A stretch of 23,964 bases of DNA from UBA9926 sp964524295 (GTDB lineage: Bacteria > Pseudomonadota > Gammaproteobacteria > Pseudomonadales > Azotimanducaceae): contig CAZGCW010000036.1 of the NCBI GenBank assembly GCA_964524295.1, forward strand, positions 1 to 23,964. Direction: 5' to 3'. Below the pieces are notes generated by a model. The model had not been told where the DNA came from and ran no database searches. It was given only the letters and a program-made list of their open reading frames with translations. Shown here in pieces: positions 14,539 through 22,154 of this stretch (position 1 is the stretch's first letter; each line of letters begins with the position of its first letter). The position numbers and the translations under genes are program-made.

Positions 14539-16116
14539 TTAAACTAATTGCTTACGTTCGTTCGATGGAGGGATCAGTAAGGATTCTCTATATTTAGCAA
14601 TGGTGCGTCGAGCTACTTTCACATTTTTTTTGGACAACAGGTCTGCAATTTTGCTGTCTGAAAGCGGTTTTCTAACATTTTCCTCGGCAATCAGACTTTT
14701 TATCAGGGCCCGAATTGCGGTTGAAGAAACTTCGCCGCCGGAGTTCGTGCTGACATGAGATGAAAAAAAGTATTTCAACTCGTATACACCCAATGGTGTG
14801 TCTATGTATTTTTGCGTGGTCACTCGAGAAATAGTGGACTCATGGAGTCCTACATCTTGAGCGATATCATGTAATACCAACGGTTTCATGGCTTTTGCGC
14901 CATATTCCAGGAAACCTATTTGGACCTCTACAATTTTAGTGGCAACCTTTAGCAAAGTATCATTACGTTGCTGCAGGCTCTTAATGAACCATCTTGCTTC
15001 TTGCATCTGGTCTTTTAAATAGTGTTGATCAGGGCTGTTGTCGCTTCTTTTTATTAATGCTGAATATTCAGGGTTAACTCGGATCCGAGGATTTATGGAT
15101 GGATTGAGTTCAACGGTCCAGCGACCGTTCTTTTTTCGGACCGTTACATCAGGAATAACGTATTGAACGTCCTTGGCTATGAAATCTGCACCGGGCCGGG
15201 GGGTTAGTGACTGGATCAGTTTAATGACAGATTGCAATTGTGATTCCGTTAAACGGGTTTTTTTGGTGAGCGAAGAGAAATCTCTTGAGGCCAGGCTGCC
15301 GATATGCTCGCTGATGACCAGAATCGCTTCTGTTTTCATCGGTGTGGAATCAGGTAAGAATTTCAGTTGTATCAGCAGACATTCCTGTAAATCTTTAGCG
15401 GCTATGCCCAGTGGATCAAGGTGTTGTATCAGGTGTAAGACCGCTTCTACCTGGTCTATCTCAAGCTCCCATTCTGGGGGGGCGCTTTCCAGAATATCTG
15501 CAAGGTCCAGTTTGAGCATGCCTTCTTCGTCCAACCCGTCGATGAGATGGTGCGCGATAAACAGATCTTGATCAGTTAGGTTTAGTAGATTGATTTGGGC
15601 CATTAGATGACTATGTATGGTTTCATCACTGGCATTTCGTGAGGCAAAGTCGTCATCGTGTTCATGATTGAAGCTGCTTGAACCGCTACCGCTGGGTAGC
15701 TGGTCGTAGACATCTTCCCAAACGCTATCAATTGGCAGGTCCTCAGATAATTCTTCGTTGCTCATTTCTTCGGAGGTATCTGAAACCAGTTCGCCGTCAA
15801 CTTCTGAGTTATAGGGTTCCGCTGGTTCGTCCTGTTGCGGCTGTTGGTCATCTTTTTGCTGAGAGATTTCCGTTTCTGGGCTATCGATGGTTTCTTCGTT
15901 TGATTTGTCCGGCGGTTCCAGGGGTTGTGACTCATCCTTGGTTTCATCAATGGTGTCATCAATCTCCTCTAACATGAGATTGGAATCCAGGGCCTCCTGA
16001 ATTTCCTGTTGAAGGTCCAGGGTCGACAATTGCAGCAGTTTGATGGCCTGCTGTAATTGAGGTGTCATTCTCAGTTGTTGGCCGAGCCTGAGCGCTAATG
16101 TTGGTTTCATCGCCAT
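14539..16116 (-). CDS. rpoN: RNA polymerase sigma-54 factor RpoN
   Basis: A 525-residue sigma-54. Region I is the glutamine/leucine-rich N-terminus (LGQQLRMTPQLQQAIKLLQL) that contacts enhancer-binding AAA+ activators. Region II, about residues 50-165, is an exceptionally long acidic stretch rich in D, E, Q, S and P. The core-binding region and helix-turn-helix follow, and the RpoN box ARRTIAKYRE lies at 502-511. E. coli RpoN is 477 aa, and the extra length is in region II. The ATG at 16116 and the one at 16110 (MKPTLALRLG, which aligns better with relatives) are both possible. The 245 bp between lptB and rpoN has no terminator or clear promoter, so read-through from lptB is likely. Confidence 0.97.
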   Translation of the reverse strand: MAMKPTLALRLGQQLRMTPQLQQAIKLLQLSTLDLQQEIQEALDSNLMLEEIDDTIDETKDESQPLEPPDKSNEETIDSPETEISQQKDDQQPQQDEPAEPYNSEVDGELVSDTSEEMSNEELSEDLPIDSVWEDVYDQLPSGSGSSSFNHEHDDDFASRNASDETIHSHLMAQINLLNLTDQDLFIAHHLIDGLDEEGMLKLDLADILESAPPEWELEIDQVEAVLHLIQHLDPLGIAAKDLQECLLIQLKFLPDSTPMKTEAILVISEHIGSLASRDFSSLTKKTRLTESQLQSVIKLIQSLTPRPGADFIAKDVQYVIPDVTVRKKNGRWTVELNPSINPRIRVNPEYSALIKRSDNSPDQHYLKDQMQEARWFIKSLQQRNDTLLKVATKIVEVQIGFLEYGAKAMKPLVLHDIAQDVGLHESTISRVTTQKYIDTPLGVYELKYFFSSHVSTNSGGEVSSTAIRALIKSLIAEENVRKPLSDSKIADLLSKKNVKVARRTIAKYRESLLIPPSNERKQLV

Positions 16117-16361
16117 GACTTAATGATACTTGTCAATTAGTTGGAATGAAACTTGCTTATTAATTTTCCTGTCATGCGGATTTAATTTTTTAAGCGCGTC
16201 TGATGAGACTACCTGGATCGAGGTGTCCACTAACAGAAGTTGGTTTTAACCCAATTCGGGGGTGCTATGGTGATCAAGCCCACGAGCAGGTTTCCTTGGT
16301 AGGGGTGGCCGGTGGTTCGGATTGTCTGGTCACAGTCGATCAGGGCAAGCAGGTATTTCGG

Positions 16362-17096
16362 TTAGAGCTTAAAATTCTCGCCGAGATAAACGGATTTCAC
16401 CAGGTCATTTTCAAGGATTTCCTGACTGCTCCCTTCGGCGATAATAATGCCGTCATTAACGATAAAGGCCCGGGTACATATATCCAGCGTTTCCCTGACA
16501 TTATGATCCGTAATTAATATGCCAATCTCCTGTTCTGCCAGATATTCGATGATGGACTTGATGTCATTGACAGAAATAGGGTCGACGCCAGCAAAAGGCT
16601 CATCTAAAAGAACGAATTTCGGTTCGGTGGCCAAAGCCCTGGCAATCTCAACACGTCGGCGTTCTCCGCCGCTGAGAGACAAACCCAGACTGTTTCTGAC
16701 ATGTTCGAGGTTAAACTCCTTGAGCAGTGAATCAGTTTTATCCTGTCGAACTGATTTAGGCAGGTCGGTCACAGCTTCAAGAATAGCCAGAATATTGTCG
16801 TTTACCGTGAGTTTCCGGAAGATACTGGCTTCTTGGGGAAGATAGCCCAGCCCAGTCTTGGCGCGGGCGTGCATTGGCAGGATTGATATATCTCTGCCGT
16901 GCAGGCTGATGCTGCCATGGTCTGCTCGGACCAATCCGGCAATCATGTAAAAGCAGGTCGTTTTTCCGGCGCCATTTGGGCCAAGTAAGCCAACGACCTC
17001 TCCAGAGGCAACTGATAGAGAGATATCTCGTACTGCGACCTTGTTCTGGTACTGCTTTTTTAGGTTGCGGGCAATGAGCTGTTGATCACGAGTCAA
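16362..17096 (-). CDS. lptB: LPS export ABC transporter ATP-binding protein LptB
   Basis: A 244-residue ABC ATPase (E. coli 241). Walker A GPNGAGKT is at 39-46, the Q-loop glutamine at 88 (YLPQEASIF), the signature LSGGE at 141-145, Walker B VLLDEP ending D165-E166, and the switch histidine H198 (ITDHNV). The GVDPISVNDI segment is typical of LptB. It powers extraction of LPS from the inner membrane with LptF/LptG and passes it to LptC and LptA. The start is a TTG (17096-17094) immediately after the lptA stop, with no bases between. No in-frame ATG or GTG precedes the Walker A region, so TTG is the only sensible start. It lies in lptCAB upstream of rpoN. Confidence 0.97.
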   Translation of the reverse strand: MTRDQQLIARNLKKQYQNKVAVRDISLSVASGEVVGLLGPNGAGKTTCFYMIAGLVRADHGSISLHGRDISILPMHARAKTGLGYLPQEASIFRKLTVNDNILAILEAVTDLPKSVRQDKTDSLLKEFNLEHVRNSLGLSLSGGERRRVEIARALATEPKFVLLDEPFAGVDPISVNDIKSIIEYLAEQEIGILITDHNVRETLDICTRAFIVNDGIIIAEGSSQEILENDLVKSVYLGENFKL

Positions 17097-17615
17097 TTAA
17101 GGCTTTCCGGGTTTAGGGTTTATAGTGAGGTTAATTCTACCGTCTTCATCATCTTTACTATGTACGACCAGTAAACCTTTGGGCAGATCATAAGACAGAT
17201 TGTCACCTTCGTATTTGTCGAGCCCCTGAGAGAGTGATGCTTTGCCGATTATTTCCAGTTTCTCCAGGCTGACGTCATAGCGAATGAGCTTGCCTTGAGC
17301 CATGATACTGCCTTTTGTGCCCCCTGTAGTCTGTTCAAATCGAGCATGGCCGGTTGCTTCATCGATAGATTTTGCAGTGATCGTTGAAGGCCTCAGAGCC
17401 TGGCTTTCGATGAGGATTTCATCCGCTGTTATCCTTAAACCACCTTGTTTTATAATGACGTTGCCTTGATACACTGACGTCCCTTCTAACTCACTGACCG
17501 TGGCACTATCAGCCTGGATAGTGATTGGCAGAGTCGTATTCTGGTCGGCATTGAGGCCGGCCATGAAAAACAGCAAGCAGAAGACGATCAGAGTTTTAAG
17601 AGATTTAGGCTGCAT
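17097..17615 (-). CDS. lptA: LPS transport periplasmic protein LptA
   Basis: A 172-residue precursor with a signal peptide (positive MQPKSLK, hydrophobic TLIVFCLLFFMAG, probable cleavage after LNA at about residue 23). The mature part has the OstA-like beta-jellyroll pattern: ITIQADSATVSELEGTSVYQ, GNVIIKQGGLRITADEI and KYEGDNLSYDL. LptA oligomers bridge the periplasm, carrying LPS from LptC to LptD. It sits between lptC and lptB. A 149-bp spacer with a perfect 16-bp palindrome precedes it, suggesting separate control from lptC. Pseudomonas calls the equivalent LptH; this protein is close to the generic family in length. Confidence 0.95.
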   Translation of the reverse strand: MQPKSLKTLIVFCLLFFMAGLNADQNTTLPITIQADSATVSELEGTSVYQGNVIIKQGGLRITADEILIESQALRPSTITAKSIDEATGHARFEQTTGGTKGSIMAQGKLIRYDVSLEKLEIIGKASLSQGLDKYEGDNLSYDLPKGLLVVHSKDDEDGRINLTINPKPGKP

Positions 17616-17643
17616 TAGCTTTACTGTAGATTAGGCACTCAGA

Positions 17644-17659
17644 GTTTAACATGTTAAAC
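17644..17659. repeat. Perfect 16-bp palindrome upstream of lptA
   Basis: GTTTAACATGTTAAAC is fully self-complementary and lies 28-44 bp ahead of the lptA ATG in the lptC-lptA spacer. Its form (two GTTTAAC half-sites meeting at the centre) suits a dimeric repressor. No T-tract follows on either strand. Confidence 0.55.
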
Positions 17660-17764
17660 AGTAAATACTTCGATGGCACATGGCGATTGATTAAAACGCA
17701 TAAAGCTAATTTGGAGTTAGTAGTCCGGATAAGGTTATATAGCATCACAACAGAGTGCGTTCAT

Positions 17765-18418
17765 TTAAGTATCCGTTGACGCGGAAGGGGAGAAGATGGT
17801 TGTTACCACCCTTTGATTCCCTGAAGAGTATAATTTGAAGCGGCCGATATCGAATCGGGCTTGCATTCCGCCAGCGGTGGTCTCGCTCGTCGCGTTGGAT
17901 ATAACCACCTTCTGGTCGCATTCAACTAGATGTTCGCCCGGGTAAACGATTAGGTTTTCGGTTTGGAAACTCAGCGCCTGCTGATTTCCACCGAATCTTG
18001 CTGCCTGCACCCCGTCCCATAATTCAACAACTTCGCGACGATATTTTGACAGGGATAACAGTCGGCCATTTTCGGAAGCGATGTTCCAGGGTTGGCTGTT
18101 GTCAAGGGAATAAAGCTTAACATTGGGTTGCTTTAGGGTGGTGACATCGGTCAGGGGGTAATGGGTAAATTTCTCTGCTGCGATAACCGAGTCCAGGTTT
18201 CCCTTTGGGTTGAATTGGCTGATTGACGCATTCAAGAGATAGAGGTCGGGTTGATTGCCGAACACCTGCTCCTGGGAGTTTGTTGACGCATCAGAGTTAA
18301 GTATCCAATGGAATAGTAGCGCCGAAGTGATAATGAACGTGCTGAAAAGCAGGATGCCACGCAGATTAATATTCTCTGCTATATGATTTAAAGTTCGGTG
18401 CAGGGCAGACAATGACAC
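17765..18418 (-). CDS. lptC: LPS export protein LptC
   Basis: A 217-residue bitopic protein, a little longer than E. coli LptC (191). One membrane segment lies at about residues 20-40 (GILLFSTFIITSALLFHWIL), followed by a periplasmic jellyroll domain with LYLLNASISQFNPKG, PWNIASENGRLLSLS and LTVYPGEHLVECDQKVVI-like segments typical of the LptC/YrbK family. LptC anchors to LptB2FG and hands LPS to LptA. The start is a GTG at 18418. No ATG lies before the membrane segment, so it is the best available choice, but a nearby TTG (18412) is possible. kdsC, which usually precedes lptC, is not present here; instead the divergent ibaG-murA unit is next. Confidence 0.9.
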   Translation of the reverse strand: MSLSALHRTLNHIAENINLRGILLFSTFIITSALLFHWILNSDASTNSQEQVFGNQPDLYLLNASISQFNPKGNLDSVIAAEKFTHYPLTDVTTLKQPNVKLYSLDNSQPWNIASENGRLLSLSKYRREVVELWDGVQAARFGGNQQALSFQTENLIVYPGEHLVECDQKVVISNATSETTAGGMQARFDIGRFKLYSSGNQRVVTTIFSPSASTDT

Positions 18419-18496
18419 CTCAGGGAATTTGTTTGGTTGGGTAGATTGTGGGCTGATGGTATTAGCCTCAGAAGCGCATGTGACTTTGGAGTCTTA

Positions 18497-18526
18497 ATCA
18501 TAAAGTGCTTACTAGGTGGCTCGCAA
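18497..18526 (-). promoter_or_regulatory. lptC: Sigma-70-like promoter candidate for lptC
   Basis: On the minus strand TTGCGA (18526-18521) and TATGAT (18502-18497) are 18 bp apart (4/6 and 5/6 to consensus). It would start transcription near 18490, about 70 bp before the lptC GTG. I did not find a sigma-E-like site, which controls lptA in E. coli, but did not score one systematically. Confidence 0.35.
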
Positions 18527-18554
18527 GGGTTCATATGGGCCACAGTTTGCAGGG

Positions 18555-18592
18555 TATCCAGTGTTTTCCAGTTATTTTCCAGATATTTTCAG
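18555..18592 (+). repeat. Tandem 11-bp-period direct repeat upstream of ibaG
   Basis: TGTTTTCCAGT (18562), TATTTTCCAGA (18573) and TATTTTCAG (18584) follow at exact 11-bp spacing; a shorter relative, TATCCAG, precedes them at 18555-18561. The array ends 44 bp before the ibaG ATG, so one face of the helix would present the same CCAG element repeatedly. Confidence 0.5.
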
Positions 18593-18636
18593 TGAGTCGC
18601 CATGCTATCATAGGCATTTGCCTTACTAAGACCGCC

Positions 18637-18870
18637 ATGATTACTGAGATTTTAAAAAACCGCCTTGAAAAAGAACTTGTTCCGGAAAGCCTGGATATTG
18701 AAATGGAGGGTAACCGGCTCTCTCTTGTGATTGTCTCAACCTGCTTTGCTGGATTAAACAGAGTCAAACGGCAGCAGTTAGTCTATGGTGTTCTGGATCA
18801 TTATATAACCTCTGGTGAAATCCATGCGGTGACAATGAAAACCCATGCCCCTGATGAGATCAATTCCTGA
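18637..18870 (+). CDS. ibaG: BolA-family protein IbaG (YrbA)
   Basis: A 77-residue BolA-fold protein. The conserved block is F-A-G-L-N-R-V-K-R-Q-Q-L-V-Y with the C-terminal IHAVTMKTHAP, typical of IbaG directly upstream of murA. IbaG binds glutaredoxin and Fe-S clusters and is linked to acid resistance in E. coli. The open frame extends upstream to 18505, but that part has no BolA similarity and includes the repeat array, so I take the ATG at 18637. Its stop overlaps the murA ATG by one base (TGATG), an arrangement favouring coupled translation. Confidence 0.92.
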   Translation: MITEILKNRLEKELVPESLDIEMEGNRLSLVIVSTCFAGLNRVKRQQLVYGVLDHYITSGEIHAVTMKTHAPDEINS

Positions 18871-20138
18871 TGGAACAGCTTCGAATCCAGGGTGGGGCAC
18901 GCCTATCCGGGGAATTAAAGGCTTCCGGGGCTAAAAATTCGGCTTTGAAATTATTCGCCGGGGCTTTGTTGGCGAATGAACCGGTTACTATTTCTAACGT
19001 CCCCCATTTAAGGGACATTACCACGATGATCGAGTTATTGGGCTCTCTCGGTGTGGAAGTTGTGGTCGATGAACGTATGAAGGTAGAGATTCATGCGAAC
19101 ACGATAAATTGTTTCAAGGCGCCTTATGATCTGGTTAAAACCATGCGAGCATCCTTCAATGTACTGGGACCGATGTTGGCGCATTATGGCCATGGAGAAG
19201 TCTCTTTACCTGGAGGGTGTGCCATTGGTTCAAGGCCCGTGGATCAGCACCTCAAAGGGTTAAAAGCCTTGGGCGCGAAGATAGATATGCAGCATGGCTA
19301 TGTCTCTGCCTCGATTAAGGGGCGGTTGCAGGGTGCGCATATTGTTTTTGATTTCAATACAGTGGGTGGAACAGAGCATCTGATGATGACGGCAACGCTT
19401 GCTGATGGAACTACCGTATTAGACAATTGTGCGCAGGAGCCTGAAATAGTTGATCTAGCTGAGTTTTTGAATGGCCTGGGTGCGAAAATCAGTGGGGCTG
19501 GCACCAGCACCATCGTGATTGAAGGCGTCCGTGAGCTTTCTGGTGGGCAGCATGAAGTGATTTCAGACAGAGTCGAATGCGGCACCTATCTTATTGCGGC
19601 TGCAGCCACCGGCGGACACATAAAGATCAATGGAACGGCGCCCTCGTTGAATAGCGCGCTGTTGCAGAAGCTGGATGAAGCCGGTGCAGAATTGACGCTG
19701 ACGGATAACAGTATTGAATTGGATATGCATGGGGCTCGTCCCAAGGCTGTGAGCATTACGACGGCACCTTTTCCTGGGTTCCCTACGGATTTGCAGGCTC
19801 AGATAATGGCAATGAACTGTATTGCGGAAGGATCAGCCATGATTCAGGAAACGATTTTTGAAAATCGATTTATGCATGTACCTGAACTCAATAGAATGGA
19901 CGCTGATATCTCGTTGGACGGCAACCAGACGACGGCTTTAGTCAATGGGGTTCCCAGGCTTGTCGGCGCACCGGTCATGGCAACAGATTTGAGGGCATCG
20001 GTTAGTTTGGTTATTGCTGGATTGGTTGCCGAGGGCGTGACGCTGGTGGATCGGATTTATCACATTGACCGCGGATATCAGCAAGTCGAGGAAAAATTAA
20101 AGAACCTGGGCGCTGAGATCAGTAGGCAAAGCTACTAG
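18870..20138 (+). CDS. murA: UDP-N-acetylglucosamine 1-carboxyvinyltransferase MurA
   Basis: A 422-residue enolpyruvyl transferase (E. coli 419) that joins phosphoenolpyruvate to UDP-GlcNAc, the first committed step of peptidoglycan synthesis. K22-N23 (SGAKNSALKL) bind substrate. The catalytic and fosfomycin-target cysteine is present at C117 (LPGGCAIGSRPVDQHL). DFNTVGGTEHLMM and the C-terminal DRIYHIDRGYQQVEEKLKNL are hallmark blocks. Because cysteine is retained, the enzyme belongs to the fosfomycin-susceptible catalytic type. The ATG overlaps the ibaG stop by 1 bp. hisG follows after 44 bp, the usual gammaproteobacterial order. Confidence 0.98.
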   Translation: MEQLRIQGGARLSGELKASGAKNSALKLFAGALLANEPVTISNVPHLRDITTMIELLGSLGVEVVVDERMKVEIHANTINCFKAPYDLVKTMRASFNVLGPMLAHYGHGEVSLPGGCAIGSRPVDQHLKGLKALGAKIDMQHGYVSASIKGRLQGAHIVFDFNTVGGTEHLMMTATLADGTTVLDNCAQEPEIVDLAEFLNGLGAKISGAGTSTIVIEGVRELSGGQHEVISDRVECGTYLIAAAATGGHIKINGTAPSLNSALLQKLDEAGAELTLTDNSIELDMHGARPKAVSITTAPFPGFPTDLQAQIMAMNCIAEGSAMIQETIFENRFMHVPELNRMDADISLDGNQTTALVNGVPRLVGAPVMATDLRASVSLVIAGLVAEGVTLVDRIYHIDRGYQQVEEKLKNLGAEISRQSY

Positions 20139-20182
20139 ATCATAAGACCACAAGGCATAGCTAACAAATAAGTATTAAATTC

Positions 20183-20812
20183 ATGAAAAAACCCATAGTA
20201 ATTGCGTTGACGAAGGGTCGTCCTTTAAACCAATTAATCGGCTTGCTTGGCCGGTTAGGGATTCAGCCGAAAGACAACCTTAATCAGTCTCGCAAACTGG
20301 TATTCCCGACCAATGATCCTCTGGTTGATCTGATGGTGTTGCGCGGTATGGACGTGGCTACTTATGTAGAGCACGGCATCGCCGATGTTGGTATGGTCGG
20401 CAAAGATGTTCTGCTCGAGTATGGAGGAAACGGTTTTTATGAACCGATCGACCTTGATATCGTAAAATGCCGAATTGTCGTTGCTGGCTTAGTTGCTGAA
20501 AAAAGCTTGCCACGGCGAATCAAAGTTGCAACCAAATTTGTTGAAGTAACAAAACGATTTTATGCCCTTAAGGGTGTACAAGCCGATATCATCAAGTTGT
20601 CGGGAGCGATGGAACTCGCTCCGCTCATGGGGTTGGCTCACCGCATTGTTGATATTGTTGAAACCGGGGACACCCTGCGCGCCAATGGGCTTGAAGAAAA
20701 GGAACTGGTTGCCGAGGTTTCTGCCAGATTAATTGTCAATAAAGTCTCGTTGAAAACAAAATATGAAGATGTGCAGGATATTATCCAGAAATTGGGAGCA
20801 CTCTGCCCATGA
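20183..20812 (+). CDS. hisG: ATP phosphoribosyltransferase catalytic subunit, short form
   Basis: A 209-residue protein of the short HisG_S class, lacking the C-terminal ACT-like regulatory domain of long HisG (about 300 aa). It begins KPIVIALTKGRPLNQLIGLL, has GIADVGMVGKDVLLEYG in the middle, and the PRPP-binding signature VDIVETGDTLRANG at about 156-169. It catalyses the first step of histidine synthesis, ATP + PRPP to phosphoribosyl-ATP. Short HisG needs the HisZ regulatory subunit, which is not in this window and is predicted elsewhere in the genome. It overlaps hisD by 4 bp (ATGA), so the two are co-translated. Confidence 0.97.
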   Translation: MKKPIVIALTKGRPLNQLIGLLGRLGIQPKDNLNQSRKLVFPTNDPLVDLMVLRGMDVATYVEHGIADVGMVGKDVLLEYGGNGFYEPIDLDIVKCRIVVAGLVAEKSLPRRIKVATKFVEVTKRFYALKGVQADIIKLSGAMELAPLMGLAHRIVDIVETGDTLRANGLEEKELVAEVSARLIVNKVSLKTKYEDVQDIIQKLGALCP

Positions 20813-22142
20813 TAACGATACTTAAAAGTAGTCGTGCTGATTTTAATACACAGTTGGATGCTCAATTGGCTTTACCGCGAAATGATACCCATCTTGTTCA
20901 GAGTCAGGTTCGCGAAATACTGAGTCAGGTTAAGGAGCATGGAGACGCGGCATTGCTGGAGTACTGTCGGAAATACGATGGGCTCGAAATCGCTGCGGCG
21001 GGGAATCTACTGGTTTCCGAGGAAGTGGTTCAGGCTGCTACAGCGCAGATTGCGAGTCCTGTGAACGAGGCTTTGCAGCGAAGCATCGAGAGAGTCAGAG
21101 AGTACCACCTAAAACAGAAGGAAACGTTATCGGCTTCGGGGTGGCGTTATAGGGATCAGTACGGCAATCAGTTGGGGCAGCGCGTCCGAGCGATTAAGAA
21201 AATCGGCATTTATGCGCCGGGAGGTAAAGCGAGCTACCCGTCGACTATCGTTATGACCGCGATCCCTGCAATCGTTGCCGGGGTTAAGGATATTTCTCTA
21301 GCAGTACCCTCGAGTACGGGCATTCTTGACCCCGTTGTACTCGCGGCAGCCCATTACTGTGGGGTTTCTAGTATCTACATGATGGGAGGAGCTCAGGCGA
21401 TAGCCGCGTTCGCTTATGGGACTGAGACAGTTCCTCGGGTGGATAAAATNNNNNNNNNNNNNNNNNNNNNNNNNNNNNNNNNNNCGGTAACCTCTATGTG
21501 GCGACAGCGAAGCAGCAGGTGTTTGGCGATGTTGGCATTGATATGATCGCGGGTCCTTCTGAGATTTTGATTGTTGCCGATGAAACCGCCAATATAGATT
21601 GGCTGGTGGCTGATATGCTGGCCCAGGCAGAACACGATGAAGTGGCTCAGGCGATTGTGGTATCTGCGTCCGCGCAGGTTCTTAAGAATATCAATGCTCG
21701 ATTATCCGCTGTCATAGATCAGGCCCAGCGAGTCGATATTGTGAAGGCCTCTATTCGTAATCGTGCGTTACTGATTCATTCAGAGTCAGATGATCAGCTT
21801 GCTGCCATCGTCAATAGAATTGCCCCAGAGCACCTGGAATTGGCGGTCGATCAGCCTGAACAGTTATTGGAATCAATTGATTGCGCTGGTGCTGTATTTG
21901 TTGGCCAACACAGTCCAGAGGTGGTGGGAGATTATACCGCCGGGCCCAGCCATGTTTTGCCTACGGCAGGTACCGCAAGGTTCGCGTCGGTTCTTGGTGT
22001 AAATGATTTTCAAGTCAGAAGTTCCCTCATTCAGTGCTCCGCATCTGGCGTATTGGCGCTGGCTGAAGATGCGGCCATTCTTGCTGAACAAGAAGGGCTT
22101 TTCGCTCATGCTGAATCCGCACGCTTCAGGCTTCAGGGCTGA
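20809..22142 (+). CDS. hisD: Histidinol dehydrogenase (interrupted by an assembly gap)
   Basis: NAD-dependent, zinc-dependent enzyme performing the last two steps of histidine synthesis. Visible features are IKKIGIYAPGGKASYPSTIVM, GGAQAIAAFAYGTE, the metal ligands Q and H in MLAQAEHDE, the catalytic E-H in IAPEHLELA, the ligand aspartate in GDYTAGPSHVLPT, and the C-terminal histidine ligand in GLFAHAES. The 35-N run at 21450-21484 replaces the conserved V-D-K-I-x-G-P-G-N segment. Joining both sides with about 9 missing bases instead of 35 restores frame and gives about 435 residues (E. coli 434). The gene is therefore very probably intact. It starts in the hisG stop (ATGA); zapE follows after 12 bp. 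Confidence 0.95.
21450..21484. other. Assembly gap (35 N) within hisD
   Basis: The flanking codons read V-D-K-I before and G-N-L-Y-V after, and the family has about three residues (x-G-P) between them. The real missing sequence is therefore about 9 bp, and the run length of 35 is arbitrary and creates a false frame change. Confidence 0.95.
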
Positions 22143-22154
22143 ACTGAAACGGCT

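Noticed and set aside
16117..16361. Possible RNA gene or promoter in the lptB-rpoN spacer
   Set aside because: I saw only short A/T runs and one imperfect dyad; TTGACA near 16129 is too close to the rpoN start to serve it.
16203..16517. A 104-codon plus-strand open frame between rpoN and lptB
   Set aside because: Half of it is antisense to the lptB 3' end, and it has no recognisable domain or ribosome-binding site.
18505..18636. Upstream extension of ibaG
   Set aside because: The 44 extra residues have no BolA similarity and cover the repeat array; the ATG at 18637 fits the family.
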